From Chlamydiota bacterium (GTDB lineage: Bacteria; Auribacterota; UBA3054; B51-G9): DNA of 7,875 bases. The position numbers and the translations under genes were made by a program. Positions 1 through 5,810 of this stretch are shown here, piece by piece. The number at the start of each line of letters is the position of its first letter. Position 1 is the stretch's first letter. The stretch lies in the NCBI GenBank assembly GCA_003648225.1, contig QMOL01000132.1, forward strand, positions 1 to 7,875, written 5' to 3'. The notes below the pieces were generated by a model. The model saw only the letters and a list, made by a program, of their open reading frames with translations, searched no databases and was not told where the DNA came from.

Positions 1-1376
1 GTAATATGCGAATTAGCACCGCCAAAGCCCATAGCGCTAACCGAAGCTCTTCTCGGCGATCCATCTTTTTCCCACGCCGAGCCTGTAAATGCCGGAACAA
101 GTTTACTTAGGGGTGTTCCAAAAGAAGCATTAGGTTTTTCGCAATTAGTTGTTGGCGGGATGATTTTATTTTTTAAAGCCATTACCGCTTTGATAAAGGC
201 AGCGGCTCCTGCAGCAGCTTTACAATGGCCGATATTACTTTTTATGCTGCCGATTTTGCAAATTGAATTTTTATTGTCCTGTTCAAGCAATTGCATAATC
301 GCGCTCACTTCAACTTTATCACCGAGAGTAGTGCCTGTTCCGTGGCCTTCAATAAGTTGAACATCTGAGATTGGATATCCCGCGCGTTTATAAGTTTTTT
401 TCAATGCACGCATTTGCCCTTCGACTTCCGGCGCTGTAATCCCCGCGCTGCCATCAGAAGAATAGCCCCAACCTGGAACAGCCGCGTAAATTTTGGCTCC
501 GATTTTTTTTGCGAAACTTTCCCTGGCAAGAAGAACGATTCCACATCCTTCGCCTGGTAGTAGACCTTCAGCATGTTCATCATAAGGGCGAATATCATCA
601 GCGGAAAGCGCGGTAGTTTTCGCGAAACCGATAATTTCAAAAGGGTCCAGACTCACATCAACTCCACCGGCGACAGCGACATCCATTTCACCGTCAAGAA
701 GGGCGCTGCAGGCGTGAGCAATAGAAAGAAGTGAAGAAGAGCAAGCGCCGTCAACGGTATAACATCCTCCGCCAAGATCGAAAGTATTACAGATTCTTCC
801 CGCGATAGTATTCGACATATTTCCCGGCAAAGAATCTTCTGTGATTTCCGGCAGAGGAGCTTTATAAACTTTCCCCACCATTTCAACGACAGAATCAACA
901 TACGACTCACTGCTGCCGGAAAGCGCGCGGCGGATTGAGCGTTCAACATATGGCCATCGAAACATCAGATTATGGCTTCGAGAGAATTCGCCGGTTAATG
1001 TATTTCCGATTATTACACCGATTTTTGTACGGTCGATTTCATCAAGGTTCAATCCGGAATTTTTAATAGCTTCACGTGCAGTGTAAAGAGCGAGCCAGTG
1101 AGCAATATCGGAAGTATAAACGGAGATTGGAGGAATTTGGAATTCGAGCGGGTCAAATTCCCAATCAGTAATCACCGCCATTTTATCGCAGTAAGTTTTT
1201 CCGGGAGCATATTTATTAGGATCAAAATAATCTTTTTTCGGAAGACGTTCATCCGGAGCATTACGGAAATAACGTCTGCCGGCGAGAACGTTTTGCCACA
1301 ATTCTTCCGGAGAATGAGCGCCTGGATAGACACAACCCATTCCAATTACAACAATAGGATCTTTATTAGATTTCAC
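1..1376 (-). CDS. Large iterative type I polyketide synthase, N-terminal ketosynthase domain (partial; enediyne PksE-like)
   Basis: The gene runs off the left edge; 458 codons are visible, all of them one beta-ketoacyl synthase domain. The N-terminus reads VKSNKDPIVVIGMGC. The active-site cysteine is Cys212 in DGACSSSL, with His345 in EGHGTGT and His384 in SNIGHCKAA, so the condensing triad is intact. The visible part ends in GFGGANSHI (450-458). Several segments resemble, from memory, enediyne-type PKS ketosynthases: GNTLTGEFSRS (124-134), RWPYV (140-144), NTIAGRICN before the active site, and DPFEIIGFAKT (244-254). PfaA-type PUFA synthases and heterocyst-glycolipid synthases are the nearest alternatives. 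The role would be decarboxylative Claisen condensation of malonyl units on an ACP in the cytoplasm. AT, ACP, KR and DH domains would lie outside the window, so the product cannot be named. The start is a GTG at 1374-1376, preceded by AAGGA (1381-1385); an in-frame stop at 1395-1397 leaves no longer reading. It begins 45 nt after the DUF1015 gene in the same direction, probably in one transcript. Confidence 0.9.
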   Translation of the reverse strand, partial: MKSNKDPIVVIGMGCVYPGAHSPEELWQNVLAGRRYFRNAPDERLPKKDYFDPNKYAPGKTYCDKMAVITDWEFDPLEFQIPPISVYTSDIAHWLALYTAREAIKNSGLNLDEIDRTKIGVIIGNTLTGEFSRSHNLMFRWPYVERSIRRALSGSSESYVDSVVEMVGKVYKAPLPEITEDSLPGNMSNTIAGRICNTFDLGGGCYTVDGACSSSLLSIAHACSALLDGEMDVAVAGGVDVSLDPFEIIGFAKTTALSADDIRPYDEHAEGLLPGEGCGIVLLARESFAKKIGAKIYAAVPGWGYSSDGSAGITAPEVEGQMRALKKTYKRAGYPISDVQLIEGHGTGTTLGDKVEVSAIMQLLEQDNKNSICKIGSIKSNIGHCKAAAGAAAFIKAVMALKNKIIPPTTNCEKPNASFGTPLSKLVPAFTGSAWEKDGSPRRASVSAMGFGGANSHI

Positions 1377-1421
1377 GAATTCCTTAATATTTATTTATTT
1401 TATTTTTAGCGACAACAAAAA

Positions 1422-2669
1422 CTAATCCAGAGAATACATTGTTATTCCGGATAGAAGTTTAGGATAAAAATCAGTTGATTTCTGCGGCATTACTTCTCCG
1501 TTGAGTGCCACTTCACAAACTTGCGCAGGTGACGTAGGTTTCAAAAAGAAAGCACAATTTGCTTTTCCTGATTTTACAAGTTTCACTGCGCCTTTAGGAT
1601 TACGATGATAAGAAACGGCTGATTCTTTAGCGACTTTATCCTGAGTAATTCCAAGACACTTTTCGATAATCAAAGTATGAAGAACAGCAACATCGAGTGA
1701 GCGCCACGCTTCCGAATAATTGCCGCACGATTCTTTCATTGCATTTTCATTTTTAAGTTTAGCGACGAGATATTTTTCTCCGTCGAACACACCTATAGTA
1801 ATTTCATCGGAACTTTTTGTAGCGGTTATTGTCGCGTCGATTCCGTCAACAACTGAAACATCAAAATATTTTTTAAGTTTCTCTGAAAGGTCGGCAGGAG
1901 TATAGTTTTTAATTCCGCGAACGACACGATGAGTAGGTAAAACGACAAGCGGAGAATTAATATTCACAAACATCGCCATTGTATATTGAGCGGAAATATC
2001 GTTTAAATTTTCCTGCGCGTAAGCGAGAGATGTTTCGTATCTGTGGTGTCCATCCGCGATAAACAGTTGTTTATCTGCCATTGCGTTATTAAGCGAGTGA
2101 ATTTTTTCTTTATCGGTAAGTTGCCACAGTTGGTTTTCGACATTAAAGTCATCATTAAATTCGGTGATTATTTTTCCCTGCATGGCTTCATCGATAATTT
2201 TTTGTGCTTTACCGTCATCTTTATAAAGCAGGAAGATCAATCCATAATGAACGCGACCTTCTTTAAGGAGTGCCATGCGATCTTTTTTAGGTCCGGTCAG
2301 AGTTTTTTCATGAGGAAAGATTATTTTTTTTGAATAAGGTTCAACTTTAACCAAGCCGATAAAGCCTGATCGTTGATGATTTTCGCCAAAGATATTGAAA
2401 TTTTGTCGATAGGGATAAAACGCCGATTCATCATCGCGTTTAAGAATTTCGTTATCAATCCATTGATGAAAGGTCTCTCCGGAGATTTGATATTTTGTTT
2501 TGCCTTCTTTTTCTTCAGGTAAAAGAACATTAACAAGATTGTGCGGGTCTCTTGTTTTGTAATCTTCTTTTAGTTCGGGCGAAATTTTATCATAAGGTTG
2601 AGTTACTAAATTAGATAAATTTGATTTCTTGTTGTAACGCACTGCTTTCAACGGTCTTACATCAGCCAT
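1422..2669 (-). CDS. DUF1015 family protein (COG4198)
   Basis: A 415-residue cytoplasmic protein with no signal peptide or membrane segment, about the usual length for the DUF1015 family (PF06245). Family hallmarks are visible: the N-terminal ADVRPLKAVRYN with TQPYDKIS (23-30), FPHEKT (119-124), the strongly conserved ADGHHRYET (205-213), THRVV (246-250), YHRNPKGAV (354-362) and the C-terminal MPQKSTDFYPKLLSG (394-408). The biochemical role is not established. The His-rich GHHRY motif suggests an enzyme, and from memory the family sometimes sits near serine-biosynthesis genes; this window gives no support for that link. The ATG at 2667-2669 has GGAG about 11 nt upstream inside the end of the SPOR gene and lies 2 nt after that gene's stop, so the two are probably translationally coupled. 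The PKS gene follows 45 nt downstream. Family assignment is firm; function is unknown. Confidence 0.93.
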   Translation of the reverse strand: MADVRPLKAVRYNKKSNLSNLVTQPYDKISPELKEDYKTRDPHNLVNVLLPEEKEGKTKYQISGETFHQWIDNEILKRDDESAFYPYRQNFNIFGENHQRSGFIGLVKVEPYSKKIIFPHEKTLTGPKKDRMALLKEGRVHYGLIFLLYKDDGKAQKIIDEAMQGKIITEFNDDFNVENQLWQLTDKEKIHSLNNAMADKQLFIADGHHRYETSLAYAQENLNDISAQYTMAMFVNINSPLVVLPTHRVVRGIKNYTPADLSEKLKKYFDVSVVDGIDATITATKSSDEITIGVFDGEKYLVAKLKNENAMKESCGNYSEAWRSLDVAVLHTLIIEKCLGITQDKVAKESAVSYHRNPKGAVKLVKSGKANCAFFLKPTSPAQVCEVALNGEVMPQKSTDFYPKLLSGITMYSLD

Positions 2670-2671
2670 TA

Positions 2672-3187
2672 TTAATTCTCCTTTTTTATTGGAACTATTT
2701 CCAAAGTTTTAAGTTTTGTAACGAAGCATTCAATTCCTTTTTTGCGCAATTTTTTTGCGGCTGCTTGTGCTTCTTCTCTGTTAGGATAAGAGCCATAGCG
2801 CACACGATAAAGATTATCTTTAGGCATAGGAGCCGTAACTTGCAGTGGAGTAACTTTTTTTGAAAGTTGCCAGTAGAGTGCGAACGCGCGTTCGCGGGCT
2901 TTAAACGCGCCTAGCTGAACGGTATAAACTGCAGTTTTGTCGCTATTTTTTTGTGTGGGCACGGTAGTGCACAAGTTTTCAGTTTCTACAGTTTCTACAG
3001 TTTCTACAGTTTTTTCAACTGTCGGCTGTAGAGGCTGTACAACTTCCGGTTCAGTGGATTTAGTTTCGTTCCCGGGATCAATTTGATCCAGTTCAATAAT
3101 TGTTGCTCCCGGCAGGGTAGATTCGTCTGTAGCGTATATGAAAGAGCACATAAGCGAAACAGCGATTATAGAAATAAGACATTTCAT
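2672..3187 (-). CDS. Exported SPOR-domain protein
   Basis: A 171-residue protein starting MKCLISIIAVSLMC, with an N-terminal signal peptide of about 19 residues and likely cleavage after SFIYA. Next comes an acidic, Pro/Thr/Glu-rich linker (about 20-80) containing a triple Val-Glu-Thr repeat (61-69). The C-terminal SPOR domain spans about 86-158, with the two typical half-repeats VYTVQLGAFKARERA and LYRVRYGSYPNREEA followed by AKKLRKKGIECFV. SPOR domains bind denuded peptidoglycan glycan strands, often at division sites, so a periplasmic cell-wall role is expected. An ATG 12 nt further upstream (3197-3199) is in frame, but the better start is the ATG at 3185-3187: it has GGAGA at 3193-3197 with 5-nt spacing and gives a canonical signal peptide. 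No lipobox is present, because Cys14 is preceded by Leu-Met. It is the first gene of a run continuing with DUF1015 and the PKS. Confidence 0.88.
   Translation of the reverse strand: MKCLISIIAVSLMCSFIYATDESTLPGATIIELDQIDPGNETKSTEPEVVQPLQPTVEKTVETVETVETENLCTTVPTQKNSDKTAVYTVQLGAFKARERAFALYWQLSKKVTPLQVTAPMPKDNLYRVRYGSYPNREEAQAAAKKLRKKGIECFVTKLKTLEIVPIKKEN
2981..3007. repeat. 9-bp tandem repeat, three copies, coding Val-Glu-Thr
   Basis: The plus strand shows AGTTTCTAC three times without a mismatch (2981-2989, 2990-2998, 2999-3007), followed by a degraded partial copy at 3008-3013. On the coding strand it adds Val-Glu-Thr triplets to the SPOR protein's linker. Units are in frame (9 bp), so copy-number change would lengthen or shorten the linker without breaking the gene. 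Confidence 0.9.
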
Positions 3188-3192
3188 TTGTT

Positions 3193-3197
3193 TCTCC
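3193..3197 (-). promoter_or_regulatory. Ribosome binding site that decides the SPOR gene start
   Basis: GGAGA on the minus strand lies 5 nt before the ATG at 3185-3187. It overlaps the G of the upstream in-frame ATG (3197-3199), so that upstream codon cannot use it. This favours the 171-residue protein over the 175-residue one. Confidence 0.75.
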
Positions 3198-3239
3198 ATA
3201 TTTATTTAATTTAGGTACATTAATAAATAGACGTTTAAG

Positions 3240-3268
3240 ATTATATCAAAACTGCGATAAAATGAAAA
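3240..3268 (-). promoter_or_regulatory. Sigma-70 type promoter for the SPOR-DUF1015-PKS genes
   Basis: On the minus strand, TATAAT (3240-3245) is a perfect -10 hexamer and is preceded by TGA, giving an extended -10 (TGATATAAT). A -35-like TTTTCA (3263-3268, 4 of 6 matches to TTGACA) lies 17 nt upstream. Transcription would start near 3233, giving a leader of about 45 nt before the SPOR start codon. The identification is by consensus only. Confidence 0.65.
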
Positions 3269-3290
3269 ACGGTTGTAAAATTCGGTATAT

Positions 3291-3374
3291 TTATCATATT
3301 TGCTAAAGCTTATTTGTTATCATAAACTTTCACAAACTACTTGACATAACCTTGTCATTTACGTGCTTGACATT
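3291..3374 (+). promoter_or_regulatory. Four-copy TTRWCATW motif array upstream of the PEP-CTERM gene
   Basis: TTATCATA at 3291-3298 and 3317-3324, TTGACATA at 3341-3348 and TTGACATT at 3367-3374 are similar octamers with start-to-start spacings of 26, 24 and 26 bp. The last copy is also the -35 hexamer of the PEP-CTERM promoter. The layout resembles repeated regulator sites leading into a promoter. The intergenic region is AT-rich, so chance similarity is possible and no regulator is identified. Confidence 0.35.
3342..3357. promoter_or_regulatory. TGACA-N6-TGTCA dyad, possible operator
   Basis: TGACATAACCTTGTCA is a perfect 5-bp inverted repeat with a 6-nt spacer, 10 bp upstream of the -35 box of the PEP-CTERM promoter. 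A third TGACA half-site occurs inside that -35 box (3368-3372). The position suits an activator, or a repressor shared by the two divergent promoters. Function is inferred from symmetry and position only. Confidence 0.35.
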
Positions 3375-3395
3375 TTCCGCCTCTTGTGATAAAAT
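3367..3395 (+). promoter_or_regulatory. Sigma-70 type promoter of the PEP-CTERM gene
   Basis: TTGACA (3367-3372, perfect -35) is separated by 17 nt from TAAAAT (3390-3395, 5 of 6 matches to the -10 consensus). Transcription should start near 3402. Upstream, TTGACA at 3341-3346 has no acceptable -10 partner at 17 nt. No sigma-54 type GG-N10-GC site was seen between here and the gene, although sigma-54 control is known for PEP-CTERM genes elsewhere. Confidence 0.72.
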
Positions 3396-3401
3396 ATAAA
3401 G

Positions 3402-3522
3402 TTAGATTGATTGTTTGGTTATCAGCAAATTAAATATTAACAAAACATCAACATATTTTTAACAATTTATTAAGTAAAATTGATGTAACGCATTTTTTAT
3501 TAACATTTATAATTTTCACAAA
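3402..3522 (+). other. Long AT-rich 5' leader of the PEP-CTERM gene
   Basis: About 120 nt of very AT-rich untranslated sequence separates the predicted transcription start from the ribosome binding site. It contains three TTAACA copies (3437, 3459, 3500) and no strong hairpin, known riboswitch or credible small reading frame. It may be an ordinary unstructured leader; nothing more specific can be supported. Confidence 0.4.
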
Positions 3523-3530
3523 AAGGAGGA
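3523..3530 (+). promoter_or_regulatory. Strong Shine-Dalgarno sequence of the PEP-CTERM gene
   Basis: AAGGAGGA precedes the ATG at 3534-3536, with AGGAGG ending 4 nt before it. It is the best ribosome binding site in the window and fits a highly expressed surface or matrix protein. Confidence 0.85.
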
Positions 3531-3533
3531 ATC

Positions 3534-4187
3534 ATGAAAAAACTATTTACTATTACTACAATCGCGGCATTATTTTGTGCTGCAAGCGCTTTCGGCGTAT
3601 TAAGCTGGTCTTACGGATGGGAAGACGGTACCGGGACAGCACTGGGTACTTACGGTAATGCCACAGTAGAAAACAGTACTGAGCAGGCTTATGAAGGAAC
3701 TCACAGTTTGAAAGTTATTGAAGACCCAATAGGCGGAACTCCTCAAATATATCTCTGGTGGGTTACAGGTTTAAATGATGGAGATGCAGTGGTTGTATCA
3801 ATGTCTGCTTATAGTCATACACCGCTTGGAAATAAACCAGAAGCGCGGATTTGGGCGCATTACACAGATAGTATAACAAATATTAATGATTATAGCGGTT
3901 CGGCTTCCGGACCTGGAACTTATATGGGAGATTCTGGCTGGACTTCTCTAACAAATACTTGGATATTTGATTCAAACAGCGGAAATAACAAAGGTTTAGT
4001 AATCGAAGGACGAATTTATAGTGATGCTGACCCCGGTAATAATGTTGTCTATTTTGACAATGCGGGAATTACCGTCAGCAATAATAATGCAAAAATTTAC
4101 AATGCAGCTGGCGATTCTATACCTGAACCGATTACATTTGGTGCATTAATTTTAGGGTTTGGAGCATTATTTTTACGCAAAAAATAA
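3534..4187 (+). CDS. PEP-CTERM sorting domain protein, secreted, beta-rich
   Basis: A 217-residue secreted protein. A Sec signal peptide covers about 1-19 (MKKLF, then a hydrophobic stretch ending AASA). The mature part begins near SWSYGWEDGTGT (24-35) and is rich in Gly, Ser, Thr, Asn and aromatic residues. Its pattern of alternating hydrophobics (SLKVIED, IYLWWVTGL, ARIWAHYTD, GLVIEGRIYSD, VVYFDNAGITV) is typical of a beta-sandwich, carbohydrate-binding-like fold. The C-terminus carries a PEP-CTERM tail: Pro-Glu-Pro at 197-199, a hydrophobic helix at about 200-213, and Arg-Lys-Lys at 215-217. Such tails are recognised by exosortase (EpsH/XrtA type), which cleaves near the PEP motif and sends the protein to the cell surface or extracellular matrix. 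It has its own promoter and terminator, so it is monocistronic. No exosortase is visible, but the converging neighbour is an exopolysaccharide-type operon, the usual partner of this sorting system. The binding target of the middle region is unknown. Confidence 0.88.
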   Translation: MKKLFTITTIAALFCAASAFGVLSWSYGWEDGTGTALGTYGNATVENSTEQAYEGTHSLKVIEDPIGGTPQIYLWWVTGLNDGDAVVVSMSAYSHTPLGNKPEARIWAHYTDSITNINDYSGSASGPGTYMGDSGWTSLTNTWIFDSNSGNNKGLVIEGRIYSDADPGNNVVYFDNAGITVSNNNAKIYNAAGDSIPEPITFGALILGFGALFLRKK

Positions 4188-4214
4188 AAATCAGAGAACT
4201 GATCTAAAATATTT

Positions 4215-4246
4215 AAACCGCTGCTCAAATGAGCAGCGGTTTTTTT
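4215..4246 (+). terminator. Rho-independent terminator of the PEP-CTERM gene
   Basis: A 12-bp perfect stem, AAACCGCTGCTC (4215-4226) with GAGCAGCGGTTT (4231-4242), has a 4-nt AAAT loop and runs into seven T residues (4240-4246), 28 nt after the stop codon. On the minus strand the same hairpin is followed only by a short mixed A/T stretch, so it would serve the converging operon weakly at best. Confidence 0.93.
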
Positions 4247-4277
4247 ATACCACGAAAATATTTCTATAACGCAAAAA

Positions 4278-4438
4278 GTCCCGTTTGGGACGTAATATTT
4301 GTAGCAATAAAAATAATGTAAAATATCGTGCCGTAGGTACGGAATATAATGTTTCGATAGGAAAATATGTTGTACCTACGGCACGAGTTCGCTTTTTTCG
4401 CGTTTTTTTCTACAAATATTTTGCTCCTAACGGAGCAA
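4278..4438. repeat. Nested palindromic repeat element (REP/BIME-like)
   Basis: This stretch is built of short hairpin units in mirror orientation. The outer hairpins are GTCCC-GTTT-GGGAC (4278-4291) and TTGCTCC-TAAC-GGAGCAA (4421-4438). Inside them, AATATTTGTAG (4294-4304) pairs perfectly with CTACAAATATT (4410-4420). Inside that, CGTGCCGTAGGTAC (4327-4340) is repeated in inverse at 4372-4385. Three units read outside-in share a hairpin with a CCGT/GG core: GTCCCGTTTGGGAC, CGTGCCGTAGGTACG and, from the other strand, GCTCCGTTAGGAGC. In the two outer units an ATATTTGTAG tail follows. From memory, similar units occur as dispersed intergenic repeats in Bacteroidetes and some other bacteria, where they are easily mistaken for small genes. 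No transposase is present here. Confidence 0.7.
4327..4385. repeat. 14-bp perfect inverted repeat at the core of the palindromic element
   Basis: CGTGCCGTAGGTAC (4327-4340) and its exact reverse complement (4372-4385) flank 31 nt. Each arm can also fold on itself (CGTGCC with GGTACG around GTA, one G-T pair), so the region can form either one long stem or two small hairpins. Confidence 0.85.
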
Positions 4439-4551
4439 GCTCTATATTTGATTGGCATTAAAACTCTGTTTTTAATATATTCAAAACAATACCCGAAACT
4501 TTTTATTATTTTTTATCTATGCAAGAGCCTTTAAATTAGTGAAATTAGTGT
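4439..4551. other. AT-rich intergenic spacer, nothing recognised
   Basis: Between the palindromic element and the end of the glycosyltransferase gene no gene, promoter or clear terminator is seen. The only regularity is a short direct repeat of TTAGTG near 4536-4550. The minus-strand operon has no strong terminator of its own here, and its transcript may end within the palindromic element. Confidence 0.5.
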
Positions 4552-5790
4552 CTAAATAAATTCATAAGCTTTCAACAGGTTTCGCGAGCCGGAATTTTCC
4601 CAGGTCAGCTTCTCAACTCTTTCGCGTGCAATACCACCGAGTTTTTTTCTAAGATCATAATTTTCAATTAATTTGATAATTTTGTTTGCGAATTCTTTTT
4701 CATCACCGGATTTTGCGTACAAAGCCGACTCCCCCGCTGTGAATTTATTTTCCTGCAAATCAAACATAACTTGCGGTAATCCGCAAGCCATATAATCCTG
4801 TACTTTAAGCATAGTTGAAAAATCGTTCATAGGTCCTGACAGATCGGGGGTAACACCGAGGGAACATTTTATCAATTCATCGAGCATTTCTTTTCTTGGA
4901 ATAAAGCCCTTAAAGGTAACGTATTTATTAATTCCGAGTTTATGAGCAAGAGCAATTAGATTATCGAATTGTGGTCCTCCACCCATTAGAATGAGTTGGA
5001 ATTTTTTATCAAGCGATTTTACAGCATAAGCAGTAGATTTCAACAAGACATCAACGCCGTCCTGTTTTGCCATAACGCCGACATAAGCTATTTTTGGTAT
5101 ATCATTAGTAATATTTTGCTGAAAATTTACTTTCGGTAATTCAGCTAATTGCGGGCCGGTTCTGACAACGAATATTTTATTAGATTTACATTTATTTCTT
5201 ACGAGGGCAATTTTACGGAAACTTTCATTGGTTACCAAAACAGCATTGGCGAATTTATGGGATATCCGTTCATTAATCAGCAATAATTTGTAAGCGAATC
5301 GATGAACAATTGATTTCGGCTTACGTAAAGCAGGCATTTTTTCTTTATTGTTGAAGCCCCGGTAGATACTCTGGCAATCGCCGATTTTCGCGAGTAGTAT
5401 TTCGGGTGAAAGGTCATGATGGTCATAAATAAATTTAACGCCGAATAATTTCCAGAAGAGTCCGATTGACCAAATTAAATCCGGTGGATTACAGGCGTGA
5501 ATAACTTTGAATTTATTTTTTCTGAAAATTTTTACCGACAGCCGGAATTCTTTCCATAAAGCGACAGTATATTCCCATAAGTATTGAAGTAGCGAACCGG
5601 CATCTGGAAGATTATGTCGATAAACAGTTATGCCTTCAATCTCAAATTCTCCTGCCGGATATTTATCAGCGGCCGGTGAAATAATTGAAACTTTGCAGCC
5701 GTTATCACGTAAAGTTTTCGCGATTAGCCAGACACGGTAATCAAGCGGAACGGGCAGGTTTTCAACTATGATGAGGATGTGCAGGGGCAT
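4552..5790 (-). CDS. Family 4 glycosyltransferase (GT-B fold), exopolysaccharide type
   Basis: A 412-residue protein, normal length for a GT4 enzyme. The N-terminal Rossmann half begins HILIIVENLPVPLDYRVW (4-21), the typical opening of this group, with HACNPPDLIW (98-107) and YDHHDLSPE (122-130) following. The donor-binding C-terminal half has IAYVGVM (234-240), LILMGGGPQ (266-274), VTFKGFIPRKEM (291-302) and the region KVQDYMACGLPQVMFDLQE (329-347), which corresponds to the E-x7-E area of GT4 enzymes. It would transfer a sugar from a nucleotide-sugar to a lipid-linked polysaccharide intermediate at the cytoplasmic face of the membrane; donor and acceptor are not predictable. It lies 20 nt downstream of the heparinase-like gene in the same operon. 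No Shine-Dalgarno is evident before the ATG (5788-5790), but the start matches the family N-terminus. Confidence 0.92.
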   Translation of the reverse strand: MPLHILIIVENLPVPLDYRVWLIAKTLRDNGCKVSIISPAADKYPAGEFEIEGITVYRHNLPDAGSLLQYLWEYTVALWKEFRLSVKIFRKNKFKVIHACNPPDLIWSIGLFWKLFGVKFIYDHHDLSPEILLAKIGDCQSIYRGFNNKEKMPALRKPKSIVHRFAYKLLLINERISHKFANAVLVTNESFRKIALVRNKCKSNKIFVVRTGPQLAELPKVNFQQNITNDIPKIAYVGVMAKQDGVDVLLKSTAYAVKSLDKKFQLILMGGGPQFDNLIALAHKLGINKYVTFKGFIPRKEMLDELIKCSLGVTPDLSGPMNDFSTMLKVQDYMACGLPQVMFDLQENKFTAGESALYAKSGDEKEFANKIIKLIENYDLRKKLGGIARERVEKLTWENSGSRNLLKAYEFI

Positions 5791-5810
5791 GATATTGATT
5801 ATTAGTTATT

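Noticed and set aside
653..949. Open frames on the minus strand inside the ketosynthase (also 401-640)
   Set aside because: They are out of frame with the conserved KS motifs, which run continuously from 1376 to the left edge.
1098..1409. Open frame of 103 codons on the plus strand
   Set aside because: It is antisense to the ketosynthase N-terminus, whose conserved motifs settle the coding strand.
3137..3157. Possible lipoprotein signal (LMC) in the SPOR protein
   Set aside because: The residue before Cys14 is Met rather than Gly, Ala or Ser, so a lipobox is not supported; an ordinary signal peptide fits better.
3197..3199. Upstream ATG as start of the SPOR gene
   Set aside because: Its own sequence forms part of the ribosome binding site for the ATG at 3185-3187, and no better site lies upstream of it.
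3341..3369. First TTGACA as a second promoter for the PEP-CTERM gene
   Set aside because: No acceptable -10 hexamer lies 16-18 nt downstream; the copy at 3367 has one.
3411..3430. Sigma-54 type promoter near TTTGGTTATCAGCAAA
   Set aside because: The GG-to-GC spacing is 6 nt instead of 10, and the flanking bases do not match the consensus.
4278..4438. CRISPR array or tRNA-like structure in the repeat region
   Set aside because: The repeats are inverted rather than regularly spaced direct repeats, and no cloverleaf or conserved T-loop sequence can be drawn.
4264..4458. Open frame of 64 codons on the minus strand
   Set aside because: It coincides with the palindromic repeat element, has no ribosome binding site, and its composition follows the hairpins rather than any protein pattern.
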